From contig CAKTSK010000002.1 in assembly GCA_934597725.1 (NCBI GenBank), positions 62,001 to 126,000 on the forward strand: a stretch of DNA of 64,000 nucleotides. The letters run 5' to 3'. Below the pieces are notes generated by a model, which worked only from the letters and a program-made list of their open reading frames with translations, was not told where the DNA came from and searched no databases. The position numbers and the translations under genes are program-made. Numbering within the stretch: the stretch's first letter is position 1; each line of letters begins with the position of its first letter. Positions 31,217-38,580 of the stretch are shown piece by piece. This stretch comes from an uncultured Eubacteriales bacterium. GTDB taxonomy: Bacteria; Bacillota; Clostridia; Oscillospirales; Oscillospiraceae.

Positions 31217-34200
31217 TCACGACGGCTCTTGCAGGAAGGAGAGGGTCTCGCCCAGGGCGCGGCACTCCTCCAGCAGGTCGTCGGTGTTGTCGGCGATCTT
31301 GCCCAGCTCTTCGGCCCGGCCCGCCATTTCCAGGGCCTCGGCCTGGTCGCCCAGGTCCATGGCCCCGATCCAGCGGGCGGCGCTTTTCAGGCTGTGGACC
31401 TCGATGACGTAATCCTCCCACCGCCCCTGCTCCCAGGCCTGACGGATGCGCCGCAGGCGGCCGGGGATCTGCTCCCGGAAGAGGAAGAGTGTCTTGCGGT
31501 ACGCCTTGCCCGTGCCGCAGTAGGACATGCCCCGGGCCACGTCGATGCCCGGCAGGTCCTGCAAGTCCTTGGGGACCGGCTCGGACAGCAGCGCGCCCGG
31601 CGGCAGGGCCGGGGCCTTCTGCTTGTCCTCGGGGACCCAGGACCGCAGGACTTCGTCCAGCTTGTCCAGCTCGATGGGCTTGGAGATGTAGTCGTTGAAG
31701 CCGCTGCGGAGAAACTCCTCCCGCACGCCCTTCATGGCGTTGGCGGTGAGGGCGACGATGGGGACCACGGCAAAGTACGGGTCCTTGCGGCCCATTTCCC
31801 GGATGCGCTGGGTGGTCTCCACCCCGTCCATCCGGGGCATCATGTGGTCCATGAACACCAGGTCCGGCCACACCTGGGTCATCTGGCGCAGGGCCTCGGG
31901 GCCGGAGCGGGCGGTGTAGACCTCCATCTCGTAGGGTCCCAGCAGGCCCTGGCAGACTTTCAGGTTCAGCGGCTGGTCGTCCACCACCAGCACCACTGCC
32001 TCCGGGGCGGTGAAGGAGTTGTAGTTGGCCCGGGTCTCCTGCCGCGGGCCCTCCTCATAGGGGCCGCAGGGGGTGGGGTCGATGACCTTCTGGGGCAGGC
32101 GGACCCAGAAGGTGCTGCCCACCCCATAGGTGCTCTCCACCCCCAGCTGGCCGTTCATCAGCTCCGTCAGCTGCTGGCAGATGGGCAGGCCCAGGCCGGT
32201 GCCCTCGATGTGGCGGTTGGCCTTGCGGTCCAGGCGGCCATAGCTCTGGAAGATATAGGGCAGGTCCTCCCGGCGGATGCCGATGCCGGTGTCCTGGATG
32301 TGGACCACCAGCACGCCGTCCTCCCCCTGGGGTTCCCAGCCCACGGTGAGGGTGATGGACCCCTCCTTGGTGTATTTGACCGCGTTGGACCCCAGGTTCA
32401 TGATGATGTGGCTGATGTTCACGTCGTCCCCGTAGAGGGTGCGGGGGATGGTCTCGTCGATCTTGGCCTGGAAGGTCAGCTTTTTCTCCTGGGCCCGCAT
32501 CCGCAGGATGGTCACCGTGTCGCGGATGGCATCGAGGACCTGATAGCTCTCCGGGGTCAGCTCCATCTTCCCCGCCTCGATCTTGGACAGGTCCAGGATG
32601 CTGTTGATGTTCTCCAGCAGCACCCGCCCGCTGCCCCGGATGTCCCGGAAGCAGTTGTCCTTTTCGGCCAGGGTCTCCTCCCGCAGGCCCAGCTCGGACA
32701 TGCCCAGAATGGCGTTGAGGGGGGTGCGGATGTCGTGGCTCATGTTGGCCAGGAACTGGCTCTTGGCCTGGCTGGCGGCCTCGGCGGCCTCGGCGGTGAC
32801 CCGGGCCTTTTCCTCCTCCTGGCGCAGCTTGACCGTGGCCGTGTCGTCCTCCACCACCCAGAGGGTCTTCTGGCTGGTGGGGGCGTAGCCGGGCATGGCG
32901 AAGATCCGCAGGCGCAGCCAGATGTCGTTGTTCTTGCGGTAGAGCAGCTCCACCTGCCGCTGCTTGTCCAGGGTGGCCCGGATGTTGTCATAGTCGGTCA
33001 CCCGCCGGAAGGGGGCCACATAGGCCGGGTCCAGCAGCTCCTGGCAGTACAGGTCCAGGGCCTTGCTCTGGCACTGCCCCGCCCGGGCCAGCAGCTGGGC
33101 AAAGTAGCGGGGGACCTTGATGCTGCGGGTCTGGTCCTCCAGCAGGTCCACCACATAGATGCCCTGGTAGTATTCGGCGATCACATGGACAAAGTCCAGC
33201 TCTTCCTCAGACTCCACCAGCTTTTTGGCCTGGAGAAAGAGGATCTGCTCCTTCTCTTCCAGCCGCCGCTGCTCTTCCAGCTGGCGCATCTTGGCCTGGG
33301 TGACCTGGCGGATGAACACGTTGCACTTGGCCTGGTGGGTCCCCGGGTCCCGGAAGTAGGACAGCTCGGCGGCGTGCCAGGCGTAGCCCGGGGGCTGGTC
33401 GGACTTCACCCGGTATTCCAGCAGGGGCGGCTGGTTGCCCGCCAGAAAGGTGGACAGCAGGGCCGGCCGGGCCATGGACCGGCAATACTGCTCCCGGTCC
33501 TTAGGGTGGATGGTGGGGGCCACGCAGCGGCGGATGAAGTCGCTGTACGAGGTCTGTTCCCCGGCCTGGGCCCGCAGGGCCTGGTAGTTCTCCGTGCCCC
33601 ACAGCAGGGTCCAGGCGTCCTCCTCCAGGGAGATCTCCAGCCCGGCCATGGTGTTTTCCATCATGCGGTTGAGGATCTTGGAGGCGTCCTCCCGCCGGTG
33701 GCGCTCCATCACCTGCTGGGTCACGTCCCGGATGGCGCCGATGGCCACGGCGCTCTCGTTGTCGGGCAGCGGCTCTATCCGCAGCTGGATCCAGGTCTCG
33801 GTCTGGTCCATGGTCTGGAACTCCACTTCCCCGTCCTGGCCCTGGGCGGCCTGCTCCAGGGCGGCCTGAAAGGCCGCCTCCCACTGGGTGGAGCAGTTGA
33901 GGTGGGCCAGCAGCCGCCGGGGGCTGACCACCGTGGTCTTCAGCTTCCCCCCCTGTCCCTGGCCGGGCGAGAGGACCCGCAGCATCCCGTTGGGCAGCAG
34001 CTCAAACAGCCGCACATCGCCGCTGGGCAGGGCGGCGTTGACCAGAGAGTTGCTGCGGGCCACCTCCTGGTCCATCTTGTCCTGGTCGCTGCGGTTGCGG
34101 ATAAGCTGGTACAGCAGCACGGCCACGGCGGACAGGGCGTAGATGAACACCAGCAGGTTGTAGCGGATCTCCAGCTGGAGCACCACCGTCAGGGCCACAA

Positions 34201-34276
34201 AGCTGGCCCCCAGGATCATCAGGTTCCGCAGCAGCCCCATGGTCCGCTTTTGTAGTTTTTTCCCTGGTTTCTTCAC
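31217..34276 (-). CDS. Hybrid sensor histidine kinase with receiver and HPt domains
   Basis: A 1019-residue membrane kinase. Order: two transmembrane helices (residues 14-60), PAS-like sensor region (about 85-490), HisKA with phospho-accepting His in MSHDIRTPLNAILG (about 513), HATPase with IMNLGSNAVKYT and DTGIGIRREDL plus GTGLGLPICQQL, a receiver domain (VVDDQPLNLK..., acceptor Asp in FMDHMMPRMDGVE about 808), and a C-terminal HPt (HSLKSAARWIGA, His about 960). All parts of a phosphorelay are in one chain. The output regulator is not in this window. GTG start, with GGGGGGAAGG upstream. A 24-base gap separates it from the upstream EFR1 gene in the same operon. Confidence 0.95.
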   Translation of the reverse strand: MKKPGKKLQKRTMGLLRNLMILGASFVALTVVLQLEIRYNLLVFIYALSAVAVLLYQLIRNRSDQDKMDQEVARSNSLVNAALPSGDVRLFELLPNGMLRVLSPGQGQGGKLKTTVVSPRRLLAHLNCSTQWEAAFQAALEQAAQGQDGEVEFQTMDQTETWIQLRIEPLPDNESAVAIGAIRDVTQQVMERHRREDASKILNRMMENTMAGLEISLEEDAWTLLWGTENYQALRAQAGEQTSYSDFIRRCVAPTIHPKDREQYCRSMARPALLSTFLAGNQPPLLEYRVKSDQPPGYAWHAAELSYFRDPGTHQAKCNVFIRQVTQAKMRQLEEQRRLEEKEQILFLQAKKLVESEEELDFVHVIAEYYQGIYVVDLLEDQTRSIKVPRYFAQLLARAGQCQSKALDLYCQELLDPAYVAPFRRVTDYDNIRATLDKQRQVELLYRKNNDIWLRLRIFAMPGYAPTSQKTLWVVEDDTATVKLRQEEEKARVTAEAAEAASQAKSQFLANMSHDIRTPLNAILGMSELGLREETLAEKDNCFRDIRGSGRVLLENINSILDLSKIEAGKMELTPESYQVLDAIRDTVTILRMRAQEKKLTFQAKIDETIPRTLYGDDVNISHIIMNLGSNAVKYTKEGSITLTVGWEPQGEDGVLVVHIQDTGIGIRREDLPYIFQSYGRLDRKANRHIEGTGLGLPICQQLTELMNGQLGVESTYGVGSTFWVRLPQKVIDPTPCGPYEEGPRQETRANYNSFTAPEAVVLVVDDQPLNLKVCQGLLGPYEMEVYTARSGPEALRQMTQVWPDLVFMDHMMPRMDGVETTQRIREMGRKDPYFAVVPIVALTANAMKGVREEFLRSGFNDYISKPIELDKLDEVLRSWVPEDKQKAPALPPGALLSEPVPKDLQDLPGIDVARGMSYCGTGKAYRKTLFLFREQIPGRLRRIRQAWEQGRWEDYVIEVHSLKSAARWIGAMDLGDQAEALEMAGRAEELGKIADNTDDLLEECRALGETLSFLQEPS

Positions 34277-34300
34277 GGGCCTTCCCCCCTTGTCCCGGCG

Positions 34301-35062
34301 TTAAAAGAGCGCATTGGGCTTCCGGCCCCCGCAGACCTTTTTCATCTTCTGGCCGGCCACAAGCTGCATGAGCGGGTTCAGCCGCCGGGCCTTCCTGGGG
34401 CAGCGGGTCACGCAGGCCATGCAGGTGATGCAGCGGTCCTTGTCGGTCTTGCGGGGATGGGCCGGGTCGATGGCCCGCACGGGGCAGACCTTGGCGCACT
34501 GGCCGCAGCCGGTGCAGGCCCCGGTCCCCTTGGGGTGCAGGGGCAGGCCCTCATAGGCCCGATAGGGCCGGCTGCCGGGCAGGTCCGGCGCCAGGGCCGT
34601 CTCCCCGTCCAGCCGCCGGCGGATCTCGGCGGCGAAGTCCGCCAGCTCCCGGCGGTCCTCCTGGTCCGGCCGGCCGGCGGCGAAGCGGGGGAGCAGGGAG
34701 TGCTCCGCCACGGCGGCCACCGCAGCCACCGGCCGGAAGCCCCCTTCCCGGAGCACGTCCTGCAATTCCAGCAGGGTGTCGTCATAGGCCCGGTTGCCAT
34801 AGGCCACCGCCAGCACCGCCCGGGCGCCGCCCCCGCGCATCCGGGCCAGCCGCCGGACCGCCGGGGCGGGGACCCGCCCGCCGAAGGACGGCACCGCCAC
34901 CAGACAGACATCCTCCTCCGAGAAGGTCCAGGCCGGCCCCTCCTCCAGGGCGGGGTCCAGCAGATCGATCTCCTCTGCATCGTTCCACAGGCCGCAGCCC
35001 AGACATTCCGCCACACGCCGGGTCCCCCCGGTGGGGCTGAAAATCAACTGATAGTTTGCCAT
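34301..35062 (-). CDS. EFR1-type flavodoxin/ferredoxin fusion
   Basis: A 253-residue electron-transfer protein: flavodoxin-like domain at residues 1-150 (IFSPTGGTRRVAE is the FMN-phosphate site) and C-terminal two-cluster ferredoxin, with C-x2-C-x2-C-x3-CP motifs CTGCGQCAKVCPVRAI and CITCMACVTRCPRKARR. It is a common clostridial protein of unclear partner. It may move electrons between flavin and Fe-S acceptors. It precedes the histidine kinase by 24 bases on the same strand, so co-transcription is expected, but a functional link is only inferred. Confidence 0.9.
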   Translation of the reverse strand: MANYQLIFSPTGGTRRVAECLGCGLWNDAEEIDLLDPALEEGPAWTFSEEDVCLVAVPSFGGRVPAPAVRRLARMRGGGARAVLAVAYGNRAYDDTLLELQDVLREGGFRPVAAVAAVAEHSLLPRFAAGRPDQEDRRELADFAAEIRRRLDGETALAPDLPGSRPYRAYEGLPLHPKGTGACTGCGQCAKVCPVRAIDPAHPRKTDKDRCITCMACVTRCPRKARRLNPLMQLVAGQKMKKVCGGRKPNALF

Positions 35063-35082
35063 GCTTGCTCCTTTCTCCGAAA

Positions 35083-35132
35083 AAACAAAACCGGCCCGCC
35101 GGTGGGGCGTGCGCTCCCGGGCCGGCGGGCCG
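35083..35132 (-). terminator. Terminator of the MoxR-VWA operon
   Basis: Minus strand: 11-bp stem CGGCCCGCCGG/CCGGCGGGCCG with a 19-base loop, followed by TTTTGTTTTTT just after the VWA stop codon. Confidence 0.78.
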
Positions 35133-35144
35133 TTGGGTCTCCGG

Positions 35145-36341
35145 TCAGCGGGCAGAGACCAGCTTCTTCAGGCCCCGTCCCAGGCCCTCTACCGTCAGCT
35201 GGTACATGTCCACTGTGTTGCGGATCATCTCAATGGTCTGATAGCCGTAGTCATACTCCCACATGGCCTCGGGGATGGGGTTGAACCACACCATCTTTTC
35301 AAAGCGGCTATGGAAGCGGTTGAGCCAGGTCAACCCCGTCTCGGCATTGTAGCGGTTGTAGTAGGAGCTGCCCCCCACCCACGTCAGTTCCGACGGGGCC
35401 ATGGAGGCGTCGCCCACCACGATGACCTTATACTCCCGGCTGAGGTTGTTGATGACCCACTGGGTCTGCACCGACTCGCCATAGGTGCAGCGGGGGTCGG
35501 TGTACAGCTCGGAATACCAGCAGTTGTGGAAGTAGAAGATCTTCAGGTCCTTGAAGTTGTTGGCCCGGTTCACCGCCTGGAAGAGCTGGCTGCACAGGCG
35601 GGCATAGGGGGTCATGGAGCCGCCGGAGTCGAAGAGGACCATGACCCGGATGTCGTTGGTCCGGGGGCGGTCGAACTCCAGCTGCAGATACCCGGCGTTG
35701 TTGCAGGTCTCGTCGATGGTCCGGTCCAGGTTGAGCACGTCCATGGGGCCGTCCTGGCGGGTGGTCATCTGCCGCAGGCGGCGGAAGGCCAGCTGGAAGG
35801 ACCGCTGGTCCAGCACGTTGTCCTCCCGGAAGTCCCGGAAGTCCCGCTCGCCGGCCACCTGCAGGGCGTGGCGGTGCTGGCTCTGGCCCCCCACCCGGAT
35901 GCCCGTGGCGGCATAGCCTGAGTGGCCCATGGTGGAGGTGCCGCCGGTGCCCACCCAGTATTGGCCGCCGTCGTGGCGCTCGTGCTGCTCCTTCAGGCGC
36001 TCTTCCAGCATCTGGCGCAGCTTTTCCAGGTCGTAGGTGGTCCGGGCGTCCACCTCGTCCTTGTCGTATTTCTTCATGTTCTTGGGGTCGTGGAGCCAGT
36101 CCATGAGCTCCTGGGGGATGTCCTCAAAGTGCTGGATGCGGTCGAAATACTCCAAAAAGATCTCGTCAAACTTGTCAAAATCGGCCTCGGTCTTTACCAG
36201 GATGGCGCGGCTGACATAGTAAAACTCCAGCAGGCTGTTCCGGCACAGCCCCTTGTCCAGGGCTTCCATCAGGGAAAGCCACTCATTCATGGACACCTTC
36301 AGTCCCTTGGCCCGCATGTAATAAAACAGATCCGTAAACAA
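35145..36341 (-). CDS. VWA-domain protein of the MoxR-associated (CoxE-like) class
   Basis: A 398-residue protein with a long helical N-terminal part and a C-terminal von Willebrand factor A domain. The metal-ion site DSGGSM is seen in IRVMVLFDSGGSMTPYA near residue 245 (DxGxS form). Such proteins pair with MoxR-type AAA+ ATPases to insert metal cofactors or remodel a target complex. The MoxR ATPase gene lies immediately upstream. The pair is separated by 250 bases that carry the structured repeat at 36413-36587. The client protein is unknown. Confidence 0.9.
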   Translation of the reverse strand: MFTDLFYYMRAKGLKVSMNEWLSLMEALDKGLCRNSLLEFYYVSRAILVKTEADFDKFDEIFLEYFDRIQHFEDIPQELMDWLHDPKNMKKYDKDEVDARTTYDLEKLRQMLEERLKEQHERHDGGQYWVGTGGTSTMGHSGYAATGIRVGGQSQHRHALQVAGERDFRDFREDNVLDQRSFQLAFRRLRQMTTRQDGPMDVLNLDRTIDETCNNAGYLQLEFDRPRTNDIRVMVLFDSGGSMTPYARLCSQLFQAVNRANNFKDLKIFYFHNCWYSELYTDPRCTYGESVQTQWVINNLSREYKVIVVGDASMAPSELTWVGGSSYYNRYNAETGLTWLNRFHSRFEKMVWFNPIPEAMWEYDYGYQTIEMIRNTVDMYQLTVEGLGRGLKKLVSAR

Positions 36342-36412
36342 AGGGTCCCTCCTTCCTCGGCAAGGTCACGCAAAAAACAGACAAAACAGCAGTAAACGCA
36401 GGATACAGCCAA

Positions 36413-36587
36413 GCGTCGCAGACTTCCAGCGCCCGCAGGCGCTGGAACAAAATTCAATGAATTTTTTTGCCGGCTTGGCCGGTGAAAAAATACTTCTCAG
36501 CCGCAAGTGTGCGGGCCCGACGGGTCCGTGCGCGCAGCCGGCTGCATCCCCCAAATTTGAGAGCCCAGCGCAGCGGGTCTCAAATTT
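36413..36587 (+). repeat. Four-hairpin structured intergenic element, copy A
   Basis: Read 5'-3' on the plus strand: GCGTCGCAGACTTCC; hairpin IV (36424-36447, 10 bp, loop CGCA); hairpin III (36463-36489); hairpin II (CAGCCG 36498-36503 with CGGCTG 36539-36544, inner stem 36509-36531); TCCCCC; hairpin I (AAATTTGAGA 36553-36562 with TCTCAAATTT 36578-36587). Copy B at 42471-42640 (opposite strand) has the same order, nearly identical linkers, and different but complementary stem bases. It ends 5 bases from the stop codon of the moxR-like gene. Five pairs are G-U on this strand only (for example G36469-T36483 and G36515-T36525). Confidence 0.78.
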
Positions 36588-36591
36588 CCTT

Positions 36592-37425
36592 TTACCATCT
36601 GTAGCCGTTCTTGACTCTGGTCTTGGCGTTCTTCACTGCCGTGAGGTCCTCGTTCTTCTTCAGCAGGATGCCGGCATAGGGCAGCTCCTTCTCGATCTTG
36701 TCCGGGTCCACGCCGCCCAGGCGGAGGGCCTGGAGCCAGTCCAGCAGCTCCGAGGTAGAGGGCTTCTTGGCCACGGTGGGCAGGTCGCGCACCTGGTAGA
36801 AGGCCTCCATGGCCCGCTGGAGGAGCCGGTCCTCAATGTTGTCGTAGTGGGCGTGGACGATGTCGGCCATCATCTCCTGGGTGGGGAAGGCGATGTAGTG
36901 GAAGATGCACCGGCGCAGGAAGGCGTCGGGCAGCTCCTTCTCGGCGTTGGAGGTGATGATGACGATGGGGCGCTTTTTGGCGGCGATGGTCTGCTTGGTC
37001 TCGGGGATGTAGAACTCCATCTTGTCCAGCTCCCACAGCAGGTCGTTGGGGAACTCCAGGTCGGCCTTGTCGATCTCGTCGATGAGCAGGATGACCTGCT
37101 CGTCGGCGGAGAAGGCCTCGCCCAGCTTGCCCAGCTTGATGTATTTCTTGATGTCGTCCACCCCTTCACCGCCGAACTGGCTGTCGTAGAGCCGCTGGAC
37201 GGTGTCGTAGACATACAGGCCGTCCTGGGCCTTGGTGGTGGACTTGATGTTCCAGATGATGAGCTTCTTGCCCAGGGCCTCGGCGATGGCGTCGGCCAGC
37301 ATGGTCTTGCCGGTGCCCGGCTCGCCCTTGATGAGCAGGGGCTTTTCCAGGGCGATGGCGATGTTGACGATCCGCAGCAGGTCCTCCGAGACCACATACT
37401 TGCTGCTTCCCTTGAATTCTTTCAT
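36592..37425 (-). CDS. MoxR-family AAA+ ATPase
   Basis: A 277-residue MoxR-type ATPase: Walker A GEPGTGKT near residue 37, Walker B ILLIDEIDKA, sensor 1 ITSNAEKELPDAFLRRC. MoxR proteins act with VWA proteins as chaperones for metal-centre assembly or stress functions; the VWA partner is encoded next on the same strand. ATG 37425 has AAGGAAA upstream; a longer frame reaching 37500 is not supported by a ribosome site. The four-hairpin element copy A begins 5 bases beyond its stop. Confidence 0.92.
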   Translation of the reverse strand: MKEFKGSSKYVVSEDLLRIVNIAIALEKPLLIKGEPGTGKTMLADAIAEALGKKLIIWNIKSTTKAQDGLYVYDTVQRLYDSQFGGEGVDDIKKYIKLGKLGEAFSADEQVILLIDEIDKADLEFPNDLLWELDKMEFYIPETKQTIAAKKRPIVIITSNAEKELPDAFLRRCIFHYIAFPTQEMMADIVHAHYDNIEDRLLQRAMEAFYQVRDLPTVAKKPSTSELLDWLQALRLGGVDPDKIEKELPYAGILLKKNEDLTAVKNAKTRVKNGYRW

Positions 37426-37503
37426 GGCAATGGTTTCCTTTCCTTGGGATGGCGCTCCCGCGCCCCGGCGCGGGGCGGGGGCTTCCTGGCGATATTCCAT
37501 TTC

Positions 37504-37532
37504 ATTGTACCACGGGCAGGGGGAAAAGTCAT
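37504..37532 (-). promoter_or_regulatory. Promoter of the moxR-VWA operon
   Basis: Minus strand ATGACT (37527-37532) and TACAAT (37504-37509), spacing 17. Confidence 0.55.
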
Positions 37533-37703
37533 GGGCTTTTCCCTGTCCTCTGCGACAATTTTGGTCCGGGGGGCCGGGGCTTTTTTGTCAGATGGGGCCA
37601 ATCTCTCCCCCGAAGTCCGGCGGGAAAGAACGGACAAAAAGCCCCGGCGGGAGGCAGGGTTTTTGTGCCAGGTGCCCTTTTTTCTCCGTTCGCGGAAAAA
37701 GCC

Positions 37704-37732
37704 GTGAAAAAGCCGCCATTGTGTGCTACAAT
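37704..37732 (+). promoter_or_regulatory. Promoter of the HD-domain gene
   Basis: GTGAAA (37704-37709, weak) and TACAAT (37727-37732), spacing 17. Confidence 0.5.
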
Positions 37733-37785
37733 AAGCTATTCGGGTGCGGCCCTGTGCCGCCAGATCAGACAGAGGAGGTCCCGCC

Positions 37786-38367
37786 ATGTCGGCCAAAGAA
37801 GAATTCATCGAGCTCTTTCAGGAGCACATCCACCGGGAGGGCGCCCAGGCGCTGCTGGATTACCTGACCAACAAAAGCGATTTTTTCACCGCCCCGGCTT
37901 CCGCCCGGTATCACGGGGCCTATGCCGGCGGCCTGTGCGAGCACAGCCTGAACGTCTACCACTGCCTGTGCGACTACCTGGCACGGGAGCGGGTGCAGGA
38001 CCTCTACGGCCTGGAATACAGCCAGGAGTCCGTGGCGCTGGTGGCCCTGCTGCACGACGTGTGCAAGATCGGCTGCTACAAACCCTCTACCCGGAACGTG
38101 AAGGGCGCCGACGGCAAGTGGACCCAGGTCCCCACCTTTCAGTTTGAAGACCCCCTGCCCTACGGCCACGGGGAGAAGTCGGTGTATGTGGTCAACGGCT
38201 TCGTCCGCCTGACCCGGGAGGAGGCCATGGCCATCCGCTGGCACATGGGCTTCTCCGGCACTGAGGACAGCCGCCTGGTGGGGCGGGCCTTTGCCAAATA
38301 TCCCCTGGCGTTTGCCCTGTCGGTGGCCGATATGGAGGCCACCTACTTCCTGGAAGAGGAAGGCTGA
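37786..38367 (+). CDS. HD-domain phosphohydrolase
   Basis: A 193-residue HD-superfamily protein. The metal-binding residues are visible: His in YHGAYAGGLCEHSLNVYHCL, then the HD pair in VALLHDVCKIG, and a distal Asp in FALSVADMEATYFLEE. Typical substrates are nucleotides or nucleic acids. The N-terminus SAKEEFIELFQEHIHREGAQALLDYLTNKSDFFTAPAS matches small hydrolases annotated as YfbR/YedJ-like or as part of 3'-5' exoribonuclease YhaM; here it stands as one domain. ATG 37786 has GAGGAGG upstream. Confidence 0.85.
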   Translation: MSAKEEFIELFQEHIHREGAQALLDYLTNKSDFFTAPASARYHGAYAGGLCEHSLNVYHCLCDYLARERVQDLYGLEYSQESVALVALLHDVCKIGCYKPSTRNVKGADGKWTQVPTFQFEDPLPYGHGEKSVYVVNGFVRLTREEAMAIRWHMGFSGTEDSRLVGRAFAKYPLAFALSVADMEATYFLEEEG

Positions 38368-38580
38368 CCGGGCGCGCCGGTCCTCCTCATCGCCCGGCAG
38401 CAGACGGCAGCCCGAACCGTCCGCCTGCCGGGCAGGCCATGCCGGGGAGCCGTTCTCCGGCCGCTTTGGCGTCCGCCCCCGGGGCGGAACTCCGCAGGGC
38501 GCGCCCCGCGCCCCAGCCACAGCGAACCCACAGCGTCCTCCGGCGGAGGACGGACGCAGGAAAGGAAACGATTCACTACT
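38368..38580 (+). promoter_or_regulatory. GC-rich leader ahead of the helicase gene
   Basis: A 213-base spacer with several short GC-rich inverted repeats (for example around GCCGGGCAGGCC and CCCGGGG). Long structured leaders are common for DEAD-box helicases. No known riboswitch or cold-shock box is recognised, and no promoter box matches well. Confidence 0.3.

Noticed and set aside
31199..34255. Very long reading frame antisense to the histidine kinase gene
   Set aside because: It mirrors the kinase codons in a high-GC gene, has no ribosome site, and its translation is low-complexity Gly/His/Val-rich with no family match.
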